Source: Enorma burkinafasonensis (GTDB lineage Bacteria > Actinomycetota > Coriobacteriia > Coriobacteriales > Coriobacteriaceae). From it: 64,000 nt of DNA. The stretch lies in assembly GCF_902150035.1 (NCBI RefSeq), contig NZ_LR597502.1, positions 124,001 to 188,000 of the forward strand, read 5' to 3'. Both the position numbers and the translations under genes were made by a program. Position 1 is the first letter of the stretch; each line of letters starts with the position of its first letter. Shown here in pieces: positions 1-8,595 of the stretch. A model generated the notes under the pieces. That model did no database searches. It saw nothing but the letters and a program-made list of their open reading frames with translations, and was not told where the DNA came from.

Positions 1-1
1 C

Positions 2-598
2 GTTGCCTTCGCGCTTGCGAACGTCGTGCTCGGGCTCATCGTCCGCTCGCTGTGGACGATCTCGGTCGGGGTGCTCGTCGCCGTGCTCAACGCCGGAAAA
101 TCGTATCTCGCCTCGGGCGCCCTCATGGGAGGCGCCCTGGGCCGCGGCCCCGAGTCCACCGAGTCGCTGCGCCGCTGCCGCAACGCCGGGTGGGGACTCG
201 CCCTCGGGGTGATCGCGCTGTCGGGCACGGTCGCGCGCCTCGTGGTCGAGGGCACCGGCCGGCCGTATCCCGGAGCGCTCGTCTACGGGTACGCTGCCTA
301 CGCGCTCGTGCAGGTGACGCTCGCGCTGGTGAACCTCGTCCGCACGCGGCGCGAGGAGCTCGTCGCGGTCAAGGGCGTGCGCGCGTTCAACCTGGCGTGC
401 GCCCTTGTGTCGATCTTCGCGCTGCAGGCGGTGCTGCTCTCGCACGTGGCGTGGGGGAGCCTGCCTGTCGCCGTGTCGCGCGGGCTCGTGGAGACCGCGC
501 TCGGCGGTATCGTCTGCCTGTGCATCATGGGGCTCGGGTTTTGGCTCGCCCGAGCTGCCGGAGCGCGCCTGGCCCGGCGGCGGGGCGACGCGGCGTGA
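2..598 (+). CDS. Membrane protein of unknown function, 5' end outside the window
   Basis: The open frame enters from the left edge, so the N terminus is missing; an internal ATG at 26 is not needed. About 198 residues are visible with roughly five hydrophobic stretches: the first 28 visible residues, then around NAGWGLALGVIALSG, YGYAAYALVQVTLALVNLV, FNLACALVSIFALQAVLL and LGGIVCLCIMGLGFWLARA. The tail is arginine-rich (ARLARRRGDAA), consistent with a cytoplasmic C terminus. I do not recognise the family. It is convergent with the minus-strand operon that follows. Confidence 0.7.
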   Translation, partial: VAFALANVVLGLIVRSLWTISVGVLVAVLNAGKSYLASGALMGGALGRGPESTESLRRCRNAGWGLALGVIALSGTVARLVVEGTGRPYPGALVYGYAAYALVQVTLALVNLVRTRREELVAVKGVRAFNLACALVSIFALQAVLLSHVAWGSLPVAVSRGLVETALGGIVCLCIMGLGFWLARAAGARLARRRGDAA

Positions 599-600
599 GA

Positions 601-624
601 GGTCGGGGTGAGCTTGCCCCGGCC
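601..624. terminator. GC-rich hairpin between convergent genes
   Basis: GGTCGGGG (601-608) pairs with CCCCGGCC (617-624), with one G-U pair. It sits just after the stop of the membrane protein and between two convergent genes. There is no T-run, so a terminator role is only suggested by position. Confidence 0.3.
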
Positions 625-688
625 GCCGGGTGCCGTGCGGCCCGGGACGGCCCGCGGTGTGCCCTCGCGCGCCGCGCGGACGGCGCCG

Positions 689-1177
689 CTACAGGGCGAC
701 GACCCGCACGGGCGCGCCGGCCGCCCGCAGCACATCGATAAGGTCACCGGTCGCGACGAGCACGGTCGCCGTGTTGTCGCAGGGGTGCACGGCGACGCGC
801 CCGAGGTCCACGAGCTTTTGGTCGATGATCACCTGGACCGCATGCTCGGCGTCGTTGAGCGCACCGAGCGGGGTCACCGCCCCCGGTATCAGCCCGAGCT
901 TGCGCTCGAGGTCGTCCGCCGAGGCGAACGAGAGCCGCCGCGAGCCGATGGCGGCCTGGATCCCCTTCAGGGGCACCTGCTTTTCGTCGGGCATGGTCAC
1001 CAGGTAGTAGGCGCGCTTCTTGTCGTCGCGCAGGAAGAGGTTCTTCGCCCCGAAGGGGGCGAAGGGGACGCCTACCGCATGCGCCTCCTCCACGGTGAAG
1101 ACCGCGGGATGCTCGGCCAGCTCATAGCGTGCGCCGGCGCGCTCGAGCGCCGCGAGCGCCTTCTCTCGCCCGGACAA
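689..1177 (-). CDS. YbaK/ProX-type aminoacyl-tRNA deacylase
   Basis: 162 residues covering a single YbaK/aminoacyl-tRNA editing domain. Visible signatures are EHPAVFTVEEA near residue 22, the FGAKNLFLRD block with the conserved lysine, and GAVTPLGALND near residue 100. The family hydrolyses mischarged tRNA in trans (for example Ala-tRNA(Pro) or Cys-tRNA(Pro)). The fused GAKNLFL/VTPLG form resembles the stand-alone ProXp-ala/PrdX group. It is the last gene of a minus-strand operon and begins only 3 bp after the metallo-hydrolase stop. The substrate cannot be fixed from sequence alone. Confidence 0.85.
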   Translation of the reverse strand: MSGREKALAALERAGARYELAEHPAVFTVEEAHAVGVPFAPFGAKNLFLRDDKKRAYYLVTMPDEKQVPLKGIQAAIGSRRLSFASADDLERKLGLIPGAVTPLGALNDAEHAVQVIIDQKLVDLGRVAVHPCDNTATVLVATGDLIDVLRAAGAPVRVVAL

Positions 1178-1180
1178 GCC

Positions 1181-1837
1181 CTATCGCTCCATCTTCTCCG
1201 CGACCTCGATCGCGGGGTCGACGGCGGCGGCGAAGGCGTCGAAGTCCTCGGGCGCGCCCACGACGCTGCCGTAGTGGGTCGGTATCGCGACCTCGGGCCG
1301 GATCTCGTTCACGAACGCCGCCGCCTGCGCGGGGTCCATGGTGTAGGTGCCGCCGATGGGGACGAGCGCCACGTCGCAGGAGACCCGGGCGTTGTCGGGG
1401 TTGCGGTCGGTGTCGCCGGCGATGTAGACGCGCGTCCCGTCGACCGTAAGCACGTAGCCCAGCCAGGCGTTCGCCTGGGGATGGAGCCCGAGGCGCCCGG
1501 GCTCGACGTTGTAGGCGGGCACGGCCTCGATCGCGATGCCCGCGACCTCGATCCGCTCGCCGGCGCGCATGGGGTGGACCGCCGTCATGCCGAGGCCGGC
1601 GACCTCGTCGGCGAGCGACGCGGGCGCGACGAGCTCGGTTGCCGCCTGCGCCACGCGGGCGATGTCCTCGGGCGAGAGGTGGTCGTAGTGTCCGTGCGTC
1701 ACGAGGACGAGGTCCGCGTCGTGCGCGGCGTCGGCATCGGTGAGGTCGAACGGGTCGGCGTAGACGACGGTGCCCGCCGACGTCTCGATGCGAATTGCGC
1801 TATGGGTGATCACGCGGATGCGGTCAAGTGCCTCCAT
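1181..1837 (-). CDS. Metallo-beta-lactamase-fold hydrolase (UPF0173-like)
   Basis: 218 residues. The zinc motif THGHYDHLS lies near residue 47, a second metal-ligand region is AGDTDRNPD, and a C-terminal PTHYG supplies another histidine. This is a small single-domain MBL hydrolase of the UPF0173 type; the substrate is unknown. The start is supported by CAGGAGG upstream of ATG. It lies between the PPOX-like gene (23 bp gap) and the YbaK-type gene (3 bp gap), so the three are probably cotranscribed. Confidence 0.85.
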   Translation of the reverse strand: MEALDRIRVITHSAIRIETSAGTVVYADPFDLTDADAAHDADLVLVTHGHYDHLSPEDIARVAQAATELVAPASLADEVAGLGMTAVHPMRAGERIEVAGIAIEAVPAYNVEPGRLGLHPQANAWLGYVLTVDGTRVYIAGDTDRNPDNARVSCDVALVPIGGTYTMDPAQAAAFVNEIRPEVAIPTHYGSVVGAPEDFDAFAAAVDPAIEVAEKMER

Positions 1838-1860
1838 GGGCTGCCTCCTGCCGGTAGCTG

Positions 1861-2259
1861 CTAGAACGTGACGGTGCGCGGTTCCGCGGTGAACGAGCAG
1901 AAGGTCGCCGTCGCGTTCTCCAGCGCGAAGACCTCGCAGTTCCCGTCATCGGCGGCGTACATGCCCTGGAGATCGGGGTACTCGTCGAGCACCGCCTGGC
2001 GCGCCTCGACGCGGTCGTCTTCCACGGCGTCCGCCTCGATGCGCAGCCAGCCGCCCTCGACGTCGGCGGCGCAGATCGCGATGCGCGGGTGGGCGTGCAT
2101 CTGGCGCGACACCGCCTTCACCTTGCCGGTCTGGATGAAGAGCCTCCCCTCGAACTTGGCGATGGTGCCGAAGGGCCGGACCTGCGGGTTCCCTTCCTCG
2201 TCGACGGTCGCGAGGAAGTAGGTGGGGTTCTTCTTGAGGTAGGCGAGTACGTCGTCCAT
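1861..2259 (-). CDS. Pyridoxamine 5'-phosphate oxidase family flavoprotein
   Basis: 132 residues when started at the ATG preceded by GGAAGGAG. A longer frame to 2472 runs into non-coding repeat DNA and is not used. It begins MDDVLAYLKKNPTYFLATVDEEG, the classic split-barrel opening in which the ATVDEEGNPQVRPF strand pair binds FMN. Small PPOX-like proteins of this length reduce or bind flavins, or act on haem or F420-type substrates; the exact reaction is not evident. It is the first gene of the minus-strand operon. Confidence 0.85.
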   Translation of the reverse strand: MDDVLAYLKKNPTYFLATVDEEGNPQVRPFGTIAKFEGRLFIQTGKVKAVSRQMHAHPRIAICAADVEGGWLRIEADAVEDDRVEARQAVLDEYPDLQGMYAADDGNCEVFALENATATFCSFTAEPRTVTF

Positions 2260-2384
2260 GCTGGCTCCTTCCCTGGGGCTGCCCGGGCGCGCCTCGGCCG
2301 GGGCGCGGGCGCGCCGCTTTGCGCAATATGTACCCCATTCGGGTGCCGCGCCGCCGCGATCGGCGCGCCTTTTCGTGTCCGCCG

Positions 2385-2535
2385 CGCACGTTCGTTGCGG
2401 AATTCGGTGTGAACTTTTCCGATGGCCGCGGAGACGGCTGAGACGCAAGACTGCGACCTGCGCTTTTATCATTTCGAATCATCGGTCTCAGGGGCCATCC
2501 CGATTCTTCGCACCGAATTCCGCAACGAGTGTGCG
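2385..2535. repeat. MITE-like palindromic element, family 1, copy 1
   Basis: A perfect 17-bp inverted repeat, CGTTGCGGAATTCGGTG (2393-2409) against CACCGAATTCCGCAACG (2511-2527), lies inside a further CGCAC/GTGCG pair (2385-2389 and 2531-2535). It occupies most of the gap 2260-2615, which holds no gene. Its interior aligns with the reverse complement of the element at 34089-34230 (shared CGCAGGTCGCAG block), so the two are copies in opposite orientation. Confidence 0.85.
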
Positions 2536-2615
2536 GGATGGGGCACCGGTCCGCGTTTGCCCGGCGCCGCGAGCGGGTATTCCCACCATATCCGCCCAGC
2601 GAGGAAGGAGACCCG

Positions 2616-3509
2616 ATGGCGCACATCACCGAGACCTATGTCGATTACGCGGGATTCAAGACGTACTGCAAGACGTTCACGCCGGAAGACCCCAAGCCCG
2701 GCAAGAAGCCGCTGCTCGTGCTGCACGGCGGCCCGGGCATGTGCCACAACTACCTGCTCACCTACGGCCAGCTCGCCGACCGCGCGGGCCGTCCCGTCGT
2801 CTTCTACGACCAGATCGGGTGCGGCAGGAGCGCCATCCCCCATCAAAAGGACGACTTCTACACCTACGACCTCTGGATCGATGAGTTCTTCGCGGTCCGC
2901 GAGGCCCTGGGGCTGGACGACATCCACCTGTTCGGCAACTCGTGGGGCGGCATGCTCGGGCTTCTGTGCATGCTGCGGGACGATGCGGGCGTCAACTCGT
3001 TCGTGATCAACAGCTCGCCCGTGTTCATCGACACGTGGCTCTCGGAGGCGCGCCGCCTCATCGAGTACCTGCCGCGCGAGATGCAGGATGCCCTGATGGA
3101 GGCTGAGCGCACGGGCGACTACGCCGCGCCTGCCGCCGCCGCTGCGGCAGACGAGTACTACAAGCGCCATGTGGTCGGCCTCTACGAGCGCGACTATCCA
3201 AAAGACGTGCTGGACTCCAACGCCGGCACGGGCGAGTGCTACATGGTCATGCAGGGCGCGAGCGAGTTCGTCTGCACGGGCAAGATGAAGGACTGGGACA
3301 TCCGCGAGGACGTGAAGGGCATCCGCGTTCCGTGCATGGCGCTCTCCGGCACCGACGACGAGGGCACGCCCTACACCATCAAGGAGGGGGTCGACCTCAT
3401 CCCCGGGTGCGAGTGGACGCTCATCCAGGGCGCGCCGCATATGGCGAACCTCACGCACCCGGACGCGTGCCTCGACGCGGTCGAGGGCTTCATCAGCCGC
3501 TTCGAGTAA
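2616..3509 (+). CDS. Proline iminopeptidase-like alpha/beta hydrolase
   Basis: 297 residues from the ATG preceded by GAGGAAGGAG; upstream in-frame codons fall in the repeat element. The oxyanion-hole motif HGGPGMCHN is near residue 35, the nucleophile elbow GNSWGG near 108, the acid in SGTDDEGT near 245, and the catalytic histidine in GAPHMANL near 275. HGGPG plus GxSWGG is typical of S33 proline iminopeptidases and related tricorn-interacting F1-type enzymes, which release N-terminal proline or other residues from small peptides. No signal peptide is seen, so it is probably cytoplasmic. Confidence 0.85.
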   Translation: MAHITETYVDYAGFKTYCKTFTPEDPKPGKKPLLVLHGGPGMCHNYLLTYGQLADRAGRPVVFYDQIGCGRSAIPHQKDDFYTYDLWIDEFFAVREALGLDDIHLFGNSWGGMLGLLCMLRDDAGVNSFVINSSPVFIDTWLSEARRLIEYLPREMQDALMEAERTGDYAAPAAAAAADEYYKRHVVGLYERDYPKDVLDSNAGTGECYMVMQGASEFVCTGKMKDWDIREDVKGIRVPCMALSGTDDEGTPYTIKEGVDLIPGCEWTLIQGAPHMANLTHPDACLDAVEGFISRFE

Positions 3510-3567
3510 GATTGCAGGGGCAGCCGTCGACGGGGCGGTGCGGCCGCGCGCGTGAGAAGGGGTGGGC

Positions 3568-4872
3568 ATGGAGCTCGTGACGCTGGGGCTGTTCCTTGCG
3601 GTCCTCGTGGCATGCGTCGCGCTCGGCGTGCCGACCATCTGCGCCCTGCTCATCGGGCTCGCGCTCTTCTGCATCTACGCTTGGCGCAGCGGGAGCGCCC
3701 CGCGCGCGGTCGCCGCCATGTGCTGGCACGGGATCCGGCCCATCTGCCGCATCCTCGGCATGCTCCTCACCGTGGGCGTGCTCACCGGCATGTGGCGCGC
3801 GTCGGGCACCATCCCGGCGATCGTCGCCTACACGGTGCCGTTCGTCTCGCCGGCGCTCTTCCTCGTGATGACGTTTCTGCTTAACTGCCTGGTGTCGGTG
3901 CTCACGGGCACCTCGTTCGGCACGGCGGCGACCATGGGCGCCATTTGCGTCTCGCTCGCCTCCGGCATGGGGGTGCCGCTCGTGCTCGAGGGCGGCGCGG
4001 CGCTCTCGGGGGCGTTCTTCGGCGACCGGTGGTCGCCCATCTCGACGAGCGCCCTGCTCGTGGCGAGCGTGACGGGCACCGAGTTCTACGGCAACCTCCG
4101 CCGCATGCTCCGCACCGCTGCCGTGCCGTTCGTCGTCACCTGCGCGGTCTTCCTCGCGATGGGCGCCGCCGTGCCGGCGGAGGAGGGGTCATCCGAGCTC
4201 GTCCGGGCTCTCGGCGAGGCGTTCGAGCTCGGCCCGGTGGCACTCGTGCCGCCCCTTTTGGTGTTCGCGCTCGCCGCGCTGCGCGTGGACATCCTCATAG
4301 TGATCGTCGCGGGCATCGCGTCGGCCGTGCCGCTCTGCCTCGCCGTGCAGGGCATGGACGCGCTCGAGGTCGCGCGGACGGCGGTCTGGGGGTTCGCGGC
4401 TCGATCGCCCGCCACGGCGGCGAGCGCGGGCGGCGGCATCGTCTCGATGGTCTCGGCGATCGAGATTGTGTGCGTGACCTCGGCTTACGCGGGCATCTTC
4501 GAGGAGACCGACCTCCTGAGCGGGGTGGAGGGGCTCGTGGGCGCGCTCGCTGAGCGCGTGACGCCCTTCGCCGCGACGCTCGGCATCGCCGTCGCCGCCT
4601 CGGCGGTCTCGTGCAACCAGACGCTCGCCATCATGCTCACCCACCAGCTCGGCCGCGACCTGCCCCGCGCGCGCACGCAGGAGGCGCTCGACCTCGAGGA
4701 CTCCGTCGTGCTCGTGGCGGGGCTCGTGCCCTGGTCGATCGCCGGCGGGGTGCCGCTCGCCTCGATGGGGGCGCCCGTGGAGAGCATGGCGCTCGCGGTC
4801 TTCCTCTACGCCGTGCCGCTCTGGCGGCTCGTGGCGGAGCGCCTGCCCGGGCGGCGCGCGGCCCGATCTTAG
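3568..4872 (+). CDS. NhaC-family Na+/H+ (or malate/lactate-type) antiporter
   Basis: 434 residues with 10-12 hydrophobic segments. The start is ATG 3568, placed correctly behind AGAAGGGG; the GTG six bases earlier abuts the ribosome site. The family hallmarks GTSFGTAATMG (near residue 116) and SGAFFGDRWSPIS (near 150) are intact, as is CNQTLAIMLTHQL near 350. NhaC-type proteins exchange Na+ for protons or organic acids across the membrane. It may be monocistronic, since a perfect GC stem follows. Confidence 0.85.
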   Translation: MELVTLGLFLAVLVACVALGVPTICALLIGLALFCIYAWRSGSAPRAVAAMCWHGIRPICRILGMLLTVGVLTGMWRASGTIPAIVAYTVPFVSPALFLVMTFLLNCLVSVLTGTSFGTAATMGAICVSLASGMGVPLVLEGGAALSGAFFGDRWSPISTSALLVASVTGTEFYGNLRRMLRTAAVPFVVTCAVFLAMGAAVPAEEGSSELVRALGEAFELGPVALVPPLLVFALAALRVDILIVIVAGIASAVPLCLAVQGMDALEVARTAVWGFAARSPATAASAGGGIVSMVSAIEIVCVTSAYAGIFEETDLLSGVEGLVGALAERVTPFAATLGIAVAASAVSCNQTLAIMLTHQLGRDLPRARTQEALDLEDSVVLVAGLVPWSIAGGVPLASMGAPVESMALAVFLYAVPLWRLVAERLPGRRAARS

Positions 4873-4880
4873 CGCCGCCG

Positions 4881-4920
4881 GCCCGCAGCCGCGGCCCGCC
4901 GCCCGGTCGCGGCTGCGGGC
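4881..4920. terminator. Strong GC hairpin after the NhaC-type gene
   Basis: GCCCGCAGCCGCG (4881-4893) pairs perfectly with CGCGGCTGCGGGC (4908-4920) around a 14-nt loop. It starts 8 nt after the stop codon. No T-tract follows, so it may be a factor-assisted terminator or a 3'-end stabiliser. Confidence 0.45.
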
Positions 4921-5123
4921 ACGTTCGGCCGCGCCCGCGTGCGGCCGCGCCCGAAGTCCGGAGATTCTGTTGCGCGGGCGCGACGGCGCGGGACGGCTCG
5001 GCGGGCATGCTAAGATTGCCTCGCCCATCGCGGCGGTGCCGCCGCGGTAGCGTCCGGGCTCACCCGGGGAGGCGCGCTTCCAGGCGCGTGGATGTATCCG
5101 CGTGCGTACCTGGGAGGTCTCGC

Positions 5124-6584
5124 GTGTCGTTTCAAGAGGGTTCTGCTGCCCCGTCCCGTCCCCAACCGAATAAATGGGTGGTGCTCTTCACCGTCGTGGC
5201 CATGACGTTCATGTCCACGCTTGACAGCAGCATCGTCAACATCGCGTTGCCGGTCATGCAGCGCGAGCTCGCCGCCACGGCCGCGGGCATCCAGTGGGTC
5301 TCCACGGTGTACCTGCTCGCGTGCTGCGCCACGGTGCTCATCTTCGGGCGTCTGGGCGACGCCCTGGGCAAGGTGCGCCTGTTCCAGCTCGGCGTGGCGC
5401 TCTTCACCCTGGGGTCGCTCCTCTGCGGGCTCTCCACCACGCTGCCCGTGCTCATCTGCGCCCGCGCGGTGCAGGGCATCGGTGCGGCGAGCGCCATGGC
5501 CAACAACATGGGCATCGTGACCGAGGCGTTTCCCACCGAGCAGCGCGGCCGCGCGCTCGGCATCGTCTCGACGTTCGTCTCGCTCGGCATGATGTTCGGC
5601 CCCACCGTGGGCGGCATGCTCGTGGCGGCGTTCCCGTGGGAGTCCATCTTCCTCATCAACGTGCCCATCGGCCTCGCCGCCTTCCTCGTGGGGCTGCGCA
5701 CGCTCCCGCGCGACGCCGTCTCGGGCGGGCGCGGCGGCATGGACGTCGCCGGCGCCGTGCTCATCGTCCCGGCGATCGTGCTGCTGTTCTGCGCGGTCAC
5801 GTTCATCACGCAGGGCGTCACCCCGGCGATCCTCGCCATGCTCGCCTGCGGCATCGTGCTCTTCGGCATCTTCATCGCCGTGGAGCGCCGCGCCGCCCAC
5901 CCGCTGGTGCAGCTCGACGCCTTCCGCAACGTCCCCTTCTCGGTGAACCTCGTGACCATGCTCATCTGCTTCTCGGCGGTGGGCGCCACCGAGTACCTGA
6001 TCCCGTTCTTCCTGCAGGACGCCTGCGGGTTCTCGTCGAGCGTCTCGGGCCTCGCGCTCACGGCCATCCCGCTCGGCATGGCTGCCGTGGGCCCGATCTC
6101 CGGCGCGCTTTCGGACCGCATCGGGAGCGCCTTGCCGTGCTGCGTGGGCCTCGTGATCTACGCGGCGGGCATCGCCTTCACCGGCAGCCTGCCCGCCACG
6201 GCGCCGCTCGCCGTGATCGTGGGCGGCATGGTCTTCCTCGCGGTGGGCACCGGGCTCTTCCAGTCGCCCAACAACTCGCTCGTCATGGGCACGGTGAGCC
6301 ACGAGCACCTGGGCTTCGCGGGCAGCGTGGTGTCGCTCGTGCGCTACCTCGGCATGTCGCTCGGCGTCACCTGCGGCACGGCCCTGCTCTACGGGCGCAT
6401 GAGCGCGCTTGCGGGCCGTACCGTGACGACGTACGCCGAGGGCGGCCAGGAGCTCTTCACCGCGGGCTTCTCGTTCGCGTTCTACGTGTTCGCCGCGCTC
6501 GCGCTCGCCGGCGCGGTGATGACCGCCGCGGTGTCGCTCCGCCGCCGGCAGGCCCGCCGAGGCGCCCGGGAGCAGCGCGCGTAG
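5124..6584 (+). CDS. DHA2-family (14-helix) MFS efflux transporter
   Basis: 486 residues from GTG 5124, six bases after GGGAGG; the open frame extends far upstream without any start signal. MTFMSTLDSSIVNIALPVMQ in the first helix is the DHA2 motif D1. GRLGDALGKVR is motif A and GPTVGGMLVAAFPWESIF is motif C of drug:H+ antiporters. About 14 hydrophobic stretches follow, with an arginine-rich tail. Relatives export drugs, dyes or bile-type compounds. No adjacent regulator is present. A clear terminator follows. Confidence 0.88.
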   Translation: MSFQEGSAAPSRPQPNKWVVLFTVVAMTFMSTLDSSIVNIALPVMQRELAATAAGIQWVSTVYLLACCATVLIFGRLGDALGKVRLFQLGVALFTLGSLLCGLSTTLPVLICARAVQGIGAASAMANNMGIVTEAFPTEQRGRALGIVSTFVSLGMMFGPTVGGMLVAAFPWESIFLINVPIGLAAFLVGLRTLPRDAVSGGRGGMDVAGAVLIVPAIVLLFCAVTFITQGVTPAILAMLACGIVLFGIFIAVERRAAHPLVQLDAFRNVPFSVNLVTMLICFSAVGATEYLIPFFLQDACGFSSSVSGLALTAIPLGMAAVGPISGALSDRIGSALPCCVGLVIYAAGIAFTGSLPATAPLAVIVGGMVFLAVGTGLFQSPNNSLVMGTVSHEHLGFAGSVVSLVRYLGMSLGVTCGTALLYGRMSALAGRTVTTYAEGGQELFTAGFSFAFYVFAALALAGAVMTAAVSLRRRQARRGAREQRA

Positions 6585-6646
6585 GCGCCCCGCGCCCGGT
6601 CCCGCGCCGCGGCCGGCCCGTGCGCCGGGCCATCCCAAACGGATAG

Positions 6647-6684
6647 GGCAGGAGGGAAGCCGAGCCGGCCCCTCCTGCCGTTTT
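6647..6684 (+). terminator. Rho-independent terminator
   Basis: GGCAGGAGGG (6647-6656) pairs perfectly with CCCTCCTGCC (6670-6679) and is followed by GTTTTGTGCTTT. It lies downstream of the DHA2 transporter. Confidence 0.85.
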
Positions 6685-6746
6685 GTGCTTTCGGTCGCGC
6701 CCGCGCCGGCTCCTGCCGCCCGCGGGCGCGCCGGGCGCATATCCGC

Positions 6747-6752
6747 TACAAT
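6747..6752 (+). promoter_or_regulatory. -10 box (TACAAT) for prfC
   Basis: TACAAT lies 28 bp before the prfC start and just after the preceding terminator. The same GCTACAATA context recurs at 44869-44874 before the aldo/keto reductase. No convincing -35 is visible. Confidence 0.5.
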
Positions 6753-6779
6753 ACCTCGGGTTCAGATAGGGGGTCCACC

Positions 6780-8390
6780 ATGCCGAGTATCGCCGACGAG
6801 ATCGCGTCGCGCCGCACGTTCGCCATCATCTCTCACCCGGACGCGGGCAAGACCACGCTCACCGAGAAGCTCCTGCTCTACACCGGCACCATCCAGAGCG
6901 CCGGCTCGGTCAAGGGCAAGGCGAGCGCCAAGCACGCCGTCTCGGACTGGATGGACATCGAGAAGCAGCGCGGCATCTCCGTCACGTCGTCGGTGCTGCA
7001 GTTCACCTACGACGGATGCTGCGTGAACATCCTCGACACCCCCGGCCACCAGGACTTCTCGGAGGACACCTACCGCACGCTCATGGCCGCCGACGCCGCC
7101 GTCATGGTCATCGACGGCGCCAAGGGCGTCGAGGCGCAGACCGTGAAGCTCTTCCGCGTGTGCGCCCTGCGCGGCATCCCCATCTTCACCTTCGTGAACA
7201 AGCTCGACCGCGAGATCCGCGACCCCTTCGAGCTTATGGAGGAGATCGAGAACGTGCTGGGCATCGGCACGTGCCCCATGATGTGGCCGATCGGCTCGGG
7301 CAGGAACTTCCGCGGCGTCTTCGACCGCGCGCACCGCCGCGTGATCGCCTTCGAGGGCGACGGCCGCGCCAACGCCGCTAAGAAGGTGGCCGAGGTCGAG
7401 GCCGAGCTCGGCGACCCGGCGCTCGACGGGCTCATCGGCGAGGAGAACCACCGCGCCCTCATGGACGACATCGAGCTTCTGGACGGCGCGGCCGACGAGT
7501 TCGACCTCGACGCCGTGCGCTCGGGCAAGCTCTCGCCCGTGTACTTCGGGTCCGCCCTCACCAACTTCGGCGTCGAGCCGTTCCTGCAGGACTTCCTGCG
7601 CTTCGCGCCGGCGCCGGGCCCGCATACGGACGCCCTCACTGGCGAGGAGGTGGAGCCCACGGACGAGTTCTCGGGCTTCGTCTTCAAGATCCAGGCCAAC
7701 ATGGACAAAAACCACCGCGACCGCATCGCCTTCGTGCGCATCTGCTCCGGCCGGTTCGAGCGCGGCATGGACGCCTGGCACATGCAGGGCGGCCGCAAGA
7801 TCAAGCTCGCCACGGGCACGGCCATGATGGCGGACGACCGCGCGACCGTCGACGAGGCGTACGCCGGCGACATCGTGGGCCTCTTCGATCCGGGCATCTT
7901 CTCCATCGGCGACACGCTCTGCGCGCCTAAGCGCCGCGTGCAGTTCGCCGGAATCCCCACGTTCGCGCCCGAACACTTCGCGCGCGTGACGCAGGTCGAC
8001 ACCATGAAGCGCAAGCAGTTCGTGAAGGGCATGGAGGAGCTCGCCCAGGAGGGCGCCATCCAGATCTTCCGCGAGCTCGGGGCCGGCATGGAGAGCGTCA
8101 TCGTGGGCGTGGTGGGCGAGCTGCAGTTCGACGTGCTCGAGCAGCGGCTCAAAAGCGAGTACCACGTGGGCGTGCGCCGCCAGCCCCTGGGCTACACGGA
8201 CATCCGCTGGATTGCCAACGAGCCGGGCGAGGTGGACGTGGCGTCGCTCAACCTCACGCGCGACACGCTGCGCGTCGAGGACATGCGCGCGGGCAAGCTC
8301 CTGCTCTTCACGAGCCCGTGGAACGTGGACTGGGCGATCGAGCACAACCCCGATCTCAAGCTCTCGGAGTTCGGCAACGTGACGTTCTAG
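6780..8390 (+). CDS. prfC: Peptide chain release factor 3
   Basis: 536 residues, the usual RF3 length. GTPase motifs are complete: G1 SHPDAGKTT near residue 20, the switch region KQRGISVTSSV, G3 DTPGHQDFSEDTYRTL near 84, and G4 NKLDRE near 140. The RF3-specific translation-factor domains 2 and 3 follow (MDKNHRDRIAFVRICSG, GELQFDVLEQRLKSEY). RF3 is a GTPase that releases RF1/RF2 from the ribosome after termination. ATG is preceded by AGGGGG. It appears monocistronic. Confidence 0.95.
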   Translation: MPSIADEIASRRTFAIISHPDAGKTTLTEKLLLYTGTIQSAGSVKGKASAKHAVSDWMDIEKQRGISVTSSVLQFTYDGCCVNILDTPGHQDFSEDTYRTLMAADAAVMVIDGAKGVEAQTVKLFRVCALRGIPIFTFVNKLDREIRDPFELMEEIENVLGIGTCPMMWPIGSGRNFRGVFDRAHRRVIAFEGDGRANAAKKVAEVEAELGDPALDGLIGEENHRALMDDIELLDGAADEFDLDAVRSGKLSPVYFGSALTNFGVEPFLQDFLRFAPAPGPHTDALTGEEVEPTDEFSGFVFKIQANMDKNHRDRIAFVRICSGRFERGMDAWHMQGGRKIKLATGTAMMADDRATVDEAYAGDIVGLFDPGIFSIGDTLCAPKRRVQFAGIPTFAPEHFARVTQVDTMKRKQFVKGMEELAQEGAIQIFRELGAGMESVIVGVVGELQFDVLEQRLKSEYHVGVRRQPLGYTDIRWIANEPGEVDVASLNLTRDTLRVEDMRAGKLLLFTSPWNVDWAIEHNPDLKLSEFGNVTF

Positions 8391-8470
8391 GGCTCGCGCG
8401 GGCGGGGGTGCGGCCCGCGGCGCGTGTGCCGCCGTCGTGCCGCGCCCGTCGCCATTCCCGCCGCCCCGTG

Positions 8471-8492
8471 CGGAAAAGTGTGCGTCTTTCCG
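8471..8492. promoter_or_regulatory. Inverted repeat upstream of the LuxR-type gene
   Basis: CGGAAA (8471-8476) and TTTCCG (8487-8492) flank a 10-nt centre, about 105 bp before the regulator start. A GTTC-N4-GAAC dyad follows near 8525-8536. Either may be an operator or part of the prfC 3' end; function is unknown. Confidence 0.3.
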
Positions 8493-8595
8493 AATAGAAC
8501 AGTCCCCTCATCTGTGCCATAGTGTTCGCGAGAACGAATAGACGCCGGGCGGCGACGCGTCCGGTGCGGGCTCGCGCGCCCGGGGGAGGATTGCC